Assembly (NCBI GenBank): GCA_037974665.1
Contig: CM075780.1
Coordinates: 53,113,594-53,177,593, forward strand
Length of the DNA: 64,000 nt
Direction: 5' to 3'
Source of the DNA: Ehretia macrophylla
Lineage: Eukaryota > Streptophyta > Magnoliopsida > Boraginales > Ehretiaceae
The translations under genes were made by a program, and so were the position numbers. Below, piece after piece: positions 46,220-59,053 of the stretch. The notes under the pieces are model-generated. The model was given only the letters and a program-made list of their open reading frames with translations. It searched no databases and was not told where the DNA came from. Every line of letters begins with the position of its first letter. Within the stretch, counting starts at the first letter, position 1.

Positions 46220-46648
46220 TAGAAGCAAACGATTATTAGCGGCGGTCCTGGGAACTATTGTGGAAAGGTATTAGTGGAGGTTATTGGACCCATCGCAGAA
46301 AATGTTAGTGGTAGTTGATGGAAGCTATTAAGGTATTAGCGGTGGTTGCCCGAACCGTCGGGAAAGGTATTAGCAGCAGTTCTCGGAACCGCTGCGAAAG
46401 TTTTTAGCTGCGGTTCAACCGCCGCGAACGGTTTTAGCGGCGGTTCAACTGTCGCGAAAGGTTTTAGTGGCGGTTGAGAACTGCCGCAAAAGGTATTTTA
46501 GCGGCAATTAAATGAAACCCCGCGAATACTTTTCGAGTCGCGTTCAGAAGCTGCGGTTCACCCAACCGCCACAAAAGGTTTAGCGGAGGTTATAAACTGC
46601 CGTGAATAGCAAAGTAAACCGCCGCTAATAACCTTTTTTTTTGTAGTG
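46220..46648 (-). repeat. CACTA right terminus and subterminal repeats
   Basis: About ten copies of TTAGCGGCGGTT-like sequence in both orientations run up to CCTTTTTTTTGTAGTG. The motif matches the left end, which supports a single element. The sequence is unusually rich in CG and CHG sites for this AT-rich neighbourhood. Confidence 0.88.
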
Positions 46649-46731
46649 CAACTTGTCCAGAAATTAACGAGTGTAAGATTATTTTGGGAATGACAATATA
46701 TTTGAAATAAGTTAAAATGTTATGATAATTG
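46649..46731. repeat. Right flank of the CACTA insertion (copy of 49162-49244)
   Basis: CAACTTGTCCAGAAATTAA and following bases match 49162-49244 almost exactly. In that copy this sequence is directly joined to the match of the left flank. Confidence 0.88.
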
Positions 46732-47637
46732 TGTTACGCCCTTTACTGCACCCCTTGCTGTAATAAGAACTGTAATTTTAATTGGCTTGTATTTTATCAA
46801 AATTATATTTTGACTGAATTTAATTAGAATTTAATCATGATATATGCATATATGTTTGGAGAATTATGATTGATAGGTTTACCACATTTATAAGAGAGTT
46901 GAAAAGACAAATTGACATCTACATTAAAGGTGATTGAAGTTTCCTTATTCAAGAAAGGAAGGTTGCCTTATTCAAGAATTGCTTGGGGACAAAATCTTTC
47001 CATACAACTCAAGGACCAAGCATGGATTACCGTGTGGAGGTTTAGGCAACTAATTCAGCATATATACAGTGCCTCACACGTCTGAAAGTATGCAGAAAAA
47101 AGAGAGATTGAGCTGAAAAAGAAGATTTATTTGAGAATTTCAAGTTGTCAGGTTTTGTTGCAGCAGATTAACGATGTGCTGCAACAAAAGTCAGTAACAT
47201 AGGAAATTTGATAATCCATGTGTTGCTGCAACAGACTGTAAAACAGACATCTTATTTATGCTTCCACTATGCATATTGTTTTAATCTTTTGATAGGAAGA
47301 GTTTTTAGTTTGATTATTGTTTTATTCATTTTTCAGGAGAAGAAGGTGTAGCTCTCGGGAGAGAACGTTGCAAGTCGAGGGGAGTTCGCCAAACCTAGGT
47401 TTATTAAGGAGTTCGTCATCAAGGCATCAAAGTCAAGAGGGAGTCTTTACTTGTGTAATCCATTTATATTGTAACTTGTGATTTATTAATGAAACAGGTT
47501 TGTTGGACCAGGGGAGGTCCCATGGATGTAGACCACACGGTTGAACCACGTTAAATCTCGGTATCTTTCCTTTCTGCATGCGTTTATTTATTTTGTTTTA
47601 ACTTTTGTTACAACAAGATACTAACCATAAACTATCA
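46732..47637 (+). mobile_element. 0.9-kb insertion, probable solo LTR
   Basis: Compared with the paralog, which reads GATAATTG directly into CTTACCAATGG at 49244/49245, about 906 bp are extra here. The insert starts TGTTACGCCC and ends ...AACTATCA. Near its 3' end it has AACCACGTTAAATCTC and GGACCAGGGGAGGTCCC, which look like the U5 part of a plant copia LTR. A 5-bp duplication is not apparent, so the exact right boundary (47614-47637) and class are uncertain. Confidence 0.55.
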
Positions 47638-48714
47638 TTACCAATGGTTGACTCTTAAAAAGAGAAAAAGTTAAAGGAGAAAAAGAAATTGGGATGAAAT
47701 AAGTATTTCTTTCAAGCTCTCAAATAGCAAAAGAATCTGCACTATATATGCGACACATTGAAAGAGGTATGTCGAAAAAGGGGAGAATACCAAAAACCCC
47801 CATGTACTTAACCTTAAATTCCAAACACCCCCATGTATTTTTTGATTTACCCAGATTCCCCTATGCCATTAAAAACTCTGTTAACTTGATGGTTATTTTG
47901 GTCTTTTGAGTGTGTTAAAATATAAAAAAACAAAAAAAAAACCCGGACGTTAATTTTACCCCAAATTCCCCAATCACCAAAGAAAAAACTGTCTCACTTG
48001 AATTTCTTCCTTCTAAGTGTCGTGTTAAGGACCTTCATACTGGGACCACTCTTCTCAAGCATCACATTAATTTCAATCTATGCACCCTTCTAATGTTGCC
48101 TCCTCAATTGCCTCATTCCTCGCTTGTCCTTACGTCTACGCACGTGACAAATAATGTATATATGGCATAGTCGTTTGGGTATCTCCATTGCCAGGTTGCT
48201 CAACAATTTTTTGATTTCTTTCAATTAATCAAGTCTGGAATGCCTACATGTTAGGAAAGAGTCATCAACTTCTTTTTTCTATGTCGAGTCATCAACTTCT
48301 TTACTATTAGAATTGTTAGATTATATGCCTTAAAAGCTAATTAATGTAATTTTAGGACATGACCTTTTGTATTTATTATATTAATTAATGCACAAATTTA
48401 TTCAGTTATAATTAGTGTGTTAATTGTTCTTAAATAAAGTTCTTAGAATTATCCTGTAGATCTTATTCTTGAAGCTACTAAGAATGTGATGACAAGATAT
48501 GCACTTGATGATAGATTCTAACATAAGCCCCTTATTGCAGAATGAATTAATTGGGCATTAATTTATTTGGATAGATCAGCATATATCTTTATAAACCTTT
48601 TGTCTTTTTTAGGTCCGATTTATCTAACTATGTGAACGCACACAATTTTGGGACTAAATACATAATTATTTCTATTATTTTAGGTTTCTTTACTATTTAG
48701 TATGATTTTTCTCT
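47638..48714. other. Intergenic, remnants only
   Basis: 47638-47710 continues the duplicated flank (matches 49247-49320). Near 47778 the phrase GAATACCAAAAACCCCCATG resembles transposon end sequence, but no partner end was found. TGTTAGATTATATGCC at about 48327 may start an LTR remnant; its other end was not located. No gene recognised. Confidence 0.35.
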
Positions 48715-49330
48715 TCTTGATTTTGATATTGTTTGCTACGGTTTTTTGCTTTAATTTGCTTTATAATTAAATCAAATATCCTAGTATGTAGTCAAGCTTG
48801 TATTGATTTATTATATGGAGAATTGATGAGAAGAGGTAATGAATTTAATTTCTTAAAGATTCACCATGTAATATTACATATAGATTTTGGAAATCTTATT
48901 ACTTATTTGAATTCCTTTAATTTTCTATCACTCTATACCTTCTACAAACAACTTTTTTGTAATAATCATTATAGGAATTTAATTTGTATCTCTCCAAAAT
49001 AAAGTATTCTTACCCTTTTGGCTTCCAAATAAATTTCTAAGAGTTTTTGGTTCTTATTATGTCACTCTATTTAATTGTATTTTGACTTCTTTTATATCCC
49101 TTTGTCTTTAATTCATATTTAATTTTCTCTATTTTTTAAAGTCCCATGTGCAATAATACACCAACTTGTCCAGAAATTAATGAGTATAAGATTATTTTGG
49201 GAATGACAATATTTTTTAAATAAGTTAAAATGTTATGATAATTGCTTACCAATGGTTAACTCTTAAAAAGAGAAAAAGTTAAAGGAGAGAAAGAAATTGG
49301 GACTAAATACCTAATTCTTTCCATTACTTT
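48715..49330. repeat. Paralogous copy carrying the CACTA empty site
   Basis: 48715-49164 matches 9690-10125 and 49162-49330 matches the right flank (46649-46731 and 47638-47710). The junction ACACCAACTTGTCC has a single CAA at 49162-49164. It is therefore an uninterrupted copy of the CACTA target and also of the target of the 0.9-kb insertion. The PMEI coding sequence is absent beside it. Confidence 0.88.
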
Positions 49331-49800
49331 GTAATTTTTTACTATCTAATCTGATTTTTTTAATACTTTGTGAAATTACACAGATTTGGGTCTAAACTCA
49401 CAATTGTTTACTTTTTCTTAGGTTATTTTACTATTTAATCTATTGTTTTTTTATAAACTACTTCAGATTCGGAGATTTGTCGGATGATCCAATATTTATT
49501 GGATTTAGTTTTGGTAAGCAATTTTAAAAACTGTCAGATTTTATATTCAATAAGGTAGCTATTGATACACTAGAATGTGGTTAAAAATTGAATGACATTC
49601 CCAACTCTTTTCAATTCTCATACTTGGTATGAAAGAATGAACTTGGGAATCCTATTCCCAAGGTAATCTCATTCTCGAGTACATAAGAATAGTCATTCCA
49701 GAGAAAACACGTGGGATTAGTCCATTCTCATGTATTTGGAAATAAACTTGACTACCATACCCCCATATAACATAACCTTTATCGATAGTTTGTAAAAAAA
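49331..49800. other. Intergenic, no gene recognised
   Basis: AT-rich. 49580-49740 has several ATTCCCA/TTGGGAAT and CATTCTCAT phrases in both orientations and could be a decayed MITE, but I could not define ends. Confidence 0.35.
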
Positions 49801-49931
49801 TATAATAATAATAATAATAATGATAATAAAAAAATAAAAACACATTAATAATAACAATAAAAAATAATAATATTGATTAAAATACTAACAATAATAATAA
49901 TAATAAAATATAAAATAAAAATAAAAGTGAA

Positions 49932-49965
<34 letters not shown>

Positions 49966-49996
49966 CAATAACAAGAAAAATAGTAAAATTGATTAA

Positions 49997-50063
<67 letters not shown>

Positions 50064-50174
50064 GTAATAATAATAATAATAAATAATAATAATAATAATA
50101 ATAGTAATAATAATAATAATAAATAATAATAAAATAATAATAACAATAAAAATAAAAAATAATAATATCAATTA

Positions 50175-50211
<37 letters not shown>

Positions 50212-50612
50212 TAATAAATAATAAAATTGATTAAAATAATAATAATAAATACATAAATAATAATAAAATAATAATAACAATAAAAATAATAATATCGATA
50301 ATAATAATAATAATAATAATAAAGAAAAAAATAAAATAATAATAATACAAATATAAATATGATTATAATAATAATAATAATATTAACAACAACAACAATT
50401 ATTATTTTTTTATTATTATTATTATTTTGTTGTTATTATTATTTTTAATTTTTATTATTATTATTATTATTATTAATTTTTATTATTAGTATTATTATTA
50501 TTATTATTATTGTTTTAATCAATATTATTATTATTTTTTTTTTGTTATTATTATTTTCTTTTTATTATTTTATTATTTTTATTTTATTATTATTATTATT
50601 GTTTTAATCAAT
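49801..50612. repeat. (AAT)n/(ATT)n tract forming a long imperfect palindrome
   Basis: From 49801 to about 50390 the plus strand is almost only AAT-type repeats with interruptions. After ACAACAACAACAATT near 50385-50400 it switches to ATT-type repeats up to about 50612. Interrupting words also reappear inverted (TTGATTAAAATAATAATA on the left; ATTATTGTTTTAATCAA on the right), so the two arms can pair. Confidence 0.9.
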
Positions 50613-50720
50613 TTTATTTCATTACTTAGCTTATTCTATTTCTATCTAAATTTATTTTTATATATCAATCACTACCTAAGATTATATTAATCGGATTCAA
50701 TTTCGAACGTTCGAGTTCTG

Positions 50721-51210
50721 TTTTTTTTTTTTTTGAAAAGGGAGGCAAAGCCAAACTATCGAACAACGTTCCTAAGGTATGTTACCCCTTGTCTATCCAT
50801 TTCAATCTTTGTCATAAGCTGAGTCAGCGGAGCCTCAAAAAGAGGCACAACCCAAGGGTAGTTGGAGGTTATAGTTTGCAATCCAGTCAGTACACTGGTT
50901 GGCCTCGCGAAAAGCATGTTGGAGTTGGTATCCTTCATGGTTCACTAAAATCTTTTATAGTCTTCGATGAGGAATTTGAAATGACTCTTCGGAGGTACTT
51001 TTGCCTTTAATAACTAGATAGTAATCAACGAATCAGACTCAATAGTAAGATGAGTGATGCTTATGTCAACAGCTCTTCTGAGTCCTTCTCAAACTGCCAA
51101 TAATTCCCCCTTATTGTTGGAAGCGATCCCCAAATTTATAGCAAAGCCACAAATCCAAAAACTATTTTCATCATGAAAAATATCCCCGACTCCTGCAAAG
51201 CCAGGATTAC
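50721..51210 (-). pseudogene. 5'-truncated LINE with RNase H-like end and poly-A tail
   Basis: On the minus strand the sequence from 51210 encodes GNPGFAGVGDIFHDENSFWI, then CGFAINLGIASNNKGELLAV and THLTIESDS, the RNase H-like (RVT_3) domain found at the C-terminus of many plant LINE polyproteins. Stops interrupt it. The minus-strand 3' end is a poly-A tail (poly-T at about 50721-50736 on the plus strand). The 5' end abuts the 157-bp tandem array. I could not identify a target duplication. Confidence 0.75.
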
Positions 51211-51834
51211 CTTTTGCACTTTGTTCCATTCATCTATTCTCCCTTATCTTGGGCCTGCATACGTGTTTGGCCCATTGCCTGTATAAATGAAAAGATTTCA
51301 AAACAAATTCAACACCAATCAAGTCCGAAAGAAAATTCCCCAATTATATTAACACAAAAAACCTTACCTTTTGCACTTTGTTCCATTCATCTATTCTCCC
51401 TTATCTTGGGCCTGCATACGTGTTTGGCCCATTGCCTGTATAAATGAAAAGATTTTAAAACAAATTCAACACCAATCAAGTCCGAAAGAAAATTCCCCAA
51501 TTATATTAACACAAAAAACCTTACCTTTTGCACTTTGTTCCATTCATCTATTCTCCCTTATCTTGGGCCTGCATACGTGTTTGGCCCATTGCCTGTATAA
51601 ATGAAAAGATTTCAAAACAAATTCAACACCAATCAAGTCCGAAAGAAAATTCCCCAATTATATTAACACAAAAAACCTTACCTTTTGCACTTTGTTCCAT
51701 TCATCTATTCTCCCTTATCTTGGGCCTGCATACGTGTTTGGCCCATTGCCTGTATAAATGAAAAGATTTCAAAACAAATTCAACACCAATCAAGTCCGAA
51801 AGAAAATTCCCCAATTATATTAACACAAAAAACC
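51211..51834 (+). promoter_or_regulatory. Four tandem 157-bp promoter units upstream of the CXIP4-like gene
   Basis: Units begin at 51211, 51368, 51525 and 51682 and are nearly identical (one T/C difference seen in unit 2). Each contains TGGGCC (51250 in unit 1), ACGTGT, GGCCCA (51269) and TATAAAT (51282). Paired TGGGCC/GGCCCA 'site II' boxes are common in promoters of constitutively expressed plant genes. The last TATA is at 51753-51759, about 95 bp before a (TC)n leader tract. The array is thus four consecutive copies of a core promoter. Confidence 0.8.
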
Positions 51835-53622
<1,788 letters not shown>

Positions 53623-55584
53623 TTGGGTTGTGGAAGGTGAAAGATCATGTGCTCTTCTAGTTGCAATTCTCATCAATCATGTAAAGCACATGTTCTGTGC
53701 TTGATGTATTTTGTAAATCTGCATTAAGACTTGATAAGTCTTTCAGGGAGAGGGGGGGAACCCATATCCAGTGAAAGGGCATAGTTGTTCTGTATCTGTT
53801 TTTGGCGTTGAGCTTGCTCAATGTTGATTTCAAAATTTGCTGCTTTTCTCTGTAAACTGTCTTTTTCTGTTTGTTAATGCATGTTGAATATATCATGACA
53901 TAATTAATTAATTGGCTGGTTATGTTGGTTTATAGTTAACTTTTTCTTTGTACTAATTTTCCATCTGCTTAATCTTTAGCAGTACTTCTTGAATTGCTTT
54001 TGTACAATAGATGTTTAAATCTGCGCTTTATTCAGATAATGAGAAGTATATCTATAATTTGATTGAGTCGTTGACATTCGCGACCCGGTAGTTCATATCT
54101 ACCTGTGGTTTATGAGTGGGATCCATGAAGACTATGGAACTCTTAATCTTGCAGGAACATAACTGCATTTGTAGGCAGGTTTCCATCTTTCCTATTTCCT
54201 GGAAAGTAAAAGAAGTGAAGCCAAGTTTATCCATCTGGTGCTGTTGAGTTGTATGATGACATTTTAGATAAGGGTTATATCTCAGAAAAAGATAGTTTTG
54301 CTGGATGACTAAGTGATCAATACAAATCGGGTAGCAGAAAGAGATGAGGCTGTGAATGTTTACCACTAGAGTTGTCCAGAGCCATTCTGTGATCATTAGA
54401 ATCTGTAGGCACTTGCTAAATTTTTTTTTTTTTTTTGGTGAATGGCCTCCCCTAAATAAAAAATAACATGTTTAAAAGAAAATGCTCTTCAGATCCTGTG
54501 TGTAAAATAGATTAGGATCCTCTCCTACTCCCATATCTATCGTACGAGTTAGGAATCAGATCTTAGTATTTACACTATCATCAGCTGAATCAACCGTTGA
54601 TTTAATTTTTTGGTACGATGTACGCCTATAATTATGTTAATCGAACAAGTTGGATAAACTAAGACTTTAAACTAGAGGTTAAGATTTTCTTCTTAACCGA
54701 TAGGATAGAGATGGGGTTAGGAGAAAATCCTCATCATGTAAAATTTGTGGTAAGGAGCCTGTACCTATTGGGCATTGCCTTGTTTTGTGTGACTTGACTT
54801 GACCCAAAAAAAAAAAACTTATTCATAACAGATGATATTTCCCGCCTTTAGATTACTCTTATAATTGTTTGTTGTAATCCTTTATACTTGCGAATTCTCG
54901 AAATTCACAATTAAGATTATGACGGATTTTGGATGACAAATCCTCCGAGATCCCTTTTTCTAGTGGGTCCTGGCAAGCGAATGCCTCTAAAGATTTTCAT
55001 TGTCTGGGGCTGATTTGTTAGGGTAGGGAGTGGTTAGGGTCCAGATTGTGTGTTTCATGTAATTGTTCGCGCTTTCATTTTAATAAGCCTCGATTACGTG
55101 ATCTCAAGAGTGACTATCGCCTCCTTCCCTGATATTTAGCATGCCCCCAAAATCAGGGGATCGCGCAATATGTTTTCCTACCTTTTTTGGCTCTTCTAAC
55201 CGTTGCTCAATTTTGTGCATAACCCTTTGTTGTCATGTTCACATATGGCAACAACCCGAAGTCACAAATTTGATGGATCAATTAACGGCAGATTGTATTT
55301 GTAATATTTTGAAAAGTACAAATAATTTATGAGGTAATTACTGAACCACAAGGTCTGGTGTGCTAATTTACCAAACCATAGGGGTATAGTGTATTTGATC
55401 TGTTAGAGTAATAATAAATAGAGAGTAAGAATTTGAGAAAAAAAACAAAGAAGAAAAAGAAAAAGCACCTCAAACGAAATGCAGTTGATGAAACAACTGA
55501 ATATGATAACTTTCTGGCATGTTCAATAGATATTATATAGGGAGAGGCTTTTAAACAATAAAGGGGAGTAACGCGTGATGCACA
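53623..55584. other. CXIP4-like 3' flank and intergenic DNA
   Basis: The first few hundred bases should be the 3' untranslated region. A T-run at 54420-54438 and A-runs near 54806 and 55437-55470 are present. No further gene, terminal repeat or RNA gene is recognised. Confidence 0.45.
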
Positions 55585-57693
55585 TGTAACACCCAGCATT
55601 AGCTTGCATACTATATGCATTCATGTTTTGTTATTTATAATTGTTAAATAAGCTAAAAAAAGAAAAAAAAAAAGAAAAAGAACTTAACAAATCTAATAAG
55701 GGCAGTTGAGAGATTCAAACCTGTGACCTCCTTTCTTGTTGCACACACCTTAACCATCTGAGCTAAAGTTAGTTTGTTACCAAAACTAAACGCTAATAGT
55801 ATTTATGTATGAAAGGCTATCAAATAAGTTTAAGTTTAGCAAACCAAGATAACTTTTCTCACTTTCTTCACAACACCCCCCCTACCTGATAACCCAAAGG
55901 CAGAAACGAACCAACTACAAACCAAGCTAAACTCCTCATTGAACCTAGAAAACGTGAGATTCTAACGCATTGGAGGTCAAAGCATGTAAGTGGGTTTAAT
56001 TCTATTGTGAAATTTTTGCTTATTTATGTATGTATATATATGTGTAAACTCTCTTAATGATTTGAGTTGTGGCATAAATTCTTAGTATACTTGTTAGATA
56101 TTAACTTAGTTAAAGTCCTACATGATTTAGAGATGACTATTGGCTTCCATGTGTGAAACAATAGGTAAAGGAGTTGGTTTAAATTCTGAATTTTAGTAAA
56201 TGATATGTATATATGCTTGTACATGTGTAATATGAGTTGGTTTGAGGAGTTATTGACCTATATACTTGTTGTATAACATTTACCCATTAAAGAGTTTAGG
56301 TGTACATGTTTGGTTATATAATTGTGTTGTTGTGGGTGTAGTATGAAGAAGAAGAATCTCTATATGTGCGTATAATTAAGAGTTAAGCTATATTCTTTTA
56401 TGTAAGTGTATGTAATTAAAAGAACATGATTTGAGCTTTAAGCAATGATTTAACTGCATACTCGTTAGAAGTTATACGTTCGTTGGTGATCATGAATTAA
56501 AGTTAATAAAGGCTTTACATTGGGTGGTAACAGGGAGTGATAATAAGTTGTGGTGACGTATATGTATATGTTACTGCCATTTAGAAAAGGAAGTCAAGTA
56601 TGATAAAGTAGATAAGGTAGTAAATGAAATATAATGTGCTACTATTTTATACTCTATTTTTTACTTGTCTTCTAGAGTTTAATATGGTAGTATAATTACT
56701 ATGGTGCAGTTGTGAGTCACTCTTGAATCAATTGTCTTAGTCAGAGGGTTAAATAAGTTTAAAGTCGGGTCAAGGTAAGTAGAATACCCGTTACACACAC
56801 ATTTCTACTTCGTTTCAGTTCAAGCTTTGCGCCTTCTTTCCTACTCAAATTGATTCGTTTTTGACTCTTTGTTCTTTATCTTCTGAATAAAGCACTTGCC
56901 CTTATTCATTGTATGCTGTGACACCCAGACGGCAGGGTGAAATATATAGCCGTCCTGACTTTTAGGCCTACTCTGTTATATATATGTATGAATTGTTATC
57001 AGATGAATCAATTGTGCATCAATTGTTAGGCATACGCATCGATGCCAGGAATGCATCAATTGTTAGACATATCTGTTAGGCAATTGTATCAGTGGCCGGC
57101 AAAACTCCGCAATTGTTAATTATATGTATCAATTGTTTATCACAGCAGTGCAGTTTTACTCAGTTTCTATTCCGTATGCTTATTACCTCATCTTTCTTCC
57201 AAATGCTTCATTGATATTTCATAAGTTTTCAGAGTATTCTACTTAATGAGCTTCATTCGCTCATTTCATTTATTGTTTGTGCAGAGAAAAGTGGGGAGGA
57301 ATATCAGGGTGTGGAGTATCAAGAAGAAGAGTACCAAGGAGAAGAGAACCAGGGAGATGAGTATCAGGTAGACGAGGACCAGGGTGGGGACCAAACATAG
57401 TTTTTTTACTAGTTGTACCTTTTGAAAGTTGTTTATTTTGTCAACAGTTCAGCACTGTAGATAAACTTCCTACTTAAGGTTGATGTAATTTTGCATAAGT
57501 AGCTATGTAAATATAAACAGAACCAAGTTTTGTGTAATGCTTATCGTGGTGTATAGATGCTCTGGTTTAGTTTTGACAGATTGATTGTTATTAATGATTA
57601 TTGTATTAGATCACCTTGCAGGCTTAGGGTGTTTGACTTAGGTCTGTGGCAGGTCACAACCCGAGTTTTAGAGTTGAAATTCGGGGCGTGACA
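55585..57693 (+). repeat. Element C 5' LTR
   Basis: Starts TGTAACACCCAGC and ends TTCGGGGCGTGACA, 2109 bp. Near its 3' side it has several ATCAATTGTTAGGCATA-like phrases (57000-57130). The GGGCRRCATCGGGC motif of the other LTRs is absent. Confidence 0.93.
55700..55772 (-). other. tRNA-like (SINE-head-like) module in element C 5' LTR
   Basis: On the minus strand TAGCTCAGATGGTTAAGGT matches a tRNA A box and, 26 bases on, GGTTTGAATCT matches the B box, the two parts of an internal RNA polymerase III promoter. A T-rich tract follows within about 40 bp. The T-arm pairs poorly, so it is not a normal tRNA; a tRNA-derived SINE fossil is the best alternative. Confidence 0.5.
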
Positions 57694-57696
57694 GAG

Positions 57697-57710
57697 TTGG
57701 TATCAGAGCA
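57697..57710 (+). promoter_or_regulatory. Element C primer-binding site
   Basis: TTGGTATCAGAGCA, three bases inside the LTR, is a perfect match to the initiator Met tRNA complement used by plant Ty3/gypsy elements. Confidence 0.9.
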
Positions 57711-57817
57711 ATAGGTTTGACAATCTTTGGGATTTAGGTCATGGGTAGCTAGGCTTTTATTGTGTTAATTTTATATATGATTATTATATTATGTTGTAAA
57801 ATATTGGAAGTGTTTTC

Positions 57818-58985
57818 ATGTCATTATTACAGGAAATGGCATATCGTCCTACCTCTAGTTCGGAGATTCCCTCATCCTCTGAGACAACAGGCCATGATGT
57901 ACAAGGAACAGCCACCAGAGAGCCAATTCCTCAGACTAGTCAAGTACCCCAGGTCGACTCAACAACAGTTGCAAATGTTATGTTACAGCAGGTGACCGCA
58001 ACTATGGCAAGAGAGGCATCAGCTCGTAGGGGAGAAGAATCAAAAGAATATCAAGCAATGAAGGATTTTAAGGATGTGAAGCCACCGTTATTTCGAGGAG
58101 AAAGTGACCCTAAAATAGCTTTTGAATGGCTCGATGCAGTAGAGAGAATATATGAGGTATTACAGTATGATGATGAAAGGAAAGTTCGTTTCGGGACTCA
58201 TATGTTTCGTGATAATGCAGAGTTGTGGTGGTGCATCAAAAAGACTGAATTAGAGGATCTAATTACTTGGGCAGATTTCCGTGAACTGTTCCAAGCTGAG
58301 TTTTATCCGGAGTCTTACAAAGATATCAAGTTGGATGAGTTCATCCATCTAAAACAGAACAACATGACAGTCAGTGAGTACACAGACAAGTTTATTGCGC
58401 TTTCTAAATTTGCACCATATCTAGTAAGACCAGAACGAGCAAAAGTTAAGAGATTTGAATCTGGTTTGCAACCATACATATTCCAGTTTGTGGCAACTCA
58501 GCAACATTAGGTTTTTCGACATACTTATGAGGCAGCGGTGATTGCTGAGAGGGGAGAAAACATGTTATTTCAATCACAATTTCAGCCACAACAACAAGTT
58601 ACAAGGGATAAAAGGCGAGATAGGTCATGGGGTGAAAGGGATAAAAGGCGAGATAGGTCATGGGGTGAACCGCAGGGTCAAAAGGTCGGAGGTAGTTCTT
58701 CAAAGAAACCTTTTAAATAGCAGCCCGGTGGTCAGACTTCTCAGTACAGGCCATATGTGCCACGACCAGCAGGCCAAAAACTACCTTCGACAGAGATACC
58801 TAAATGTATGCAGTGTGGTAAAGCTCATCGTACTGAGGCATGTCGTTGGTTGACTGGTGGGTGCTTTTGGTGTGGACCAGCAGACCATCGTATTCGGGAA
58901 TGTCCTCAGAGATTAATTGCCTAGGCAATTGGTCAGGGAGATGTTCGTGCAATTGCTGTTAGACTGGCTCTTCCACTGGCAGTTT
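57818..58985 (+). pseudogene. Element C gag (broken)
   Basis: The start is at 57818 or at the second ATG 57836 (MAYRPTSSSE). The capsid-like domain has DFKDVKPPLFRGESDPKIAF, EWLDAVERIYEVL, FRDNAELWW and EFIHLKQNNMTVSEYTDKFI. A stop at 58508 and further stops follow; a 33-bp duplicated phrase (GATAAAAGGCGAGATAGG) sits at 58608-58670. The zinc knuckles are CMQCGKAHRTEAC and CFWCGPADHRIREC, the second in C-x2-C-x4-H-x4-C form. Confidence 0.88.
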
Positions 58986-59053
58986 GATCGGTTCAGCAGT
59001 CTATTCCTAGAGGTGGTGGTCAAGGGTCTCAGCCTCAGCCTAGATTATATGCT

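Larger units (their letters stand above)
10126..46648 (+). mobile_element. Giant composite CACTA (En/Spm) transposon, 36.5 kb
   Basis: The left end is CACTACAAAAAAAGG and the right end, reversed, is CACTACAAAAAAAAGG. Both are followed by GC-rich subterminal repeats. The 3-bp duplication CAA flanks both ends (10123-10125 and 46649-46651). A paralogous stretch at 48715-49330 reads straight through ACACCAACTTGTCC with one CAA, the exact empty site, which confirms both boundaries. The element encodes a broken TNP2-type transposase (12.4-16.4 kb), two TNPA-like genes (22.6-24.1 kb minus; 38.2-40.8 kb plus) and captured aldo/keto reductase and casein kinase I fragments. Nested inside are a Tourist MITE, two solo LTRs and element B, together about 15.7 kb, so the original was roughly 20.8 kb. 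Confidence 0.92.

Noticed and set aside
10126..46648. CRISPR array or bacterial-type defence system
   Set aside because: All spaced repeats found are transposon subterminal repeats, LTRs or minisatellites; the DNA is plant nuclear.
47770..47900. Mutator-like terminal repeat (ACCAAAAACCCCCATG)
   Set aside because: No inverted partner or 9-bp duplication found within the window; kept only as a remark.
49845..50280. Long Tyr/Leu/Ile-only open frames resembling membrane proteins
   Set aside because: They are translations of the (AAT)n tract in several frames at once; no start context or non-repeat sequence.
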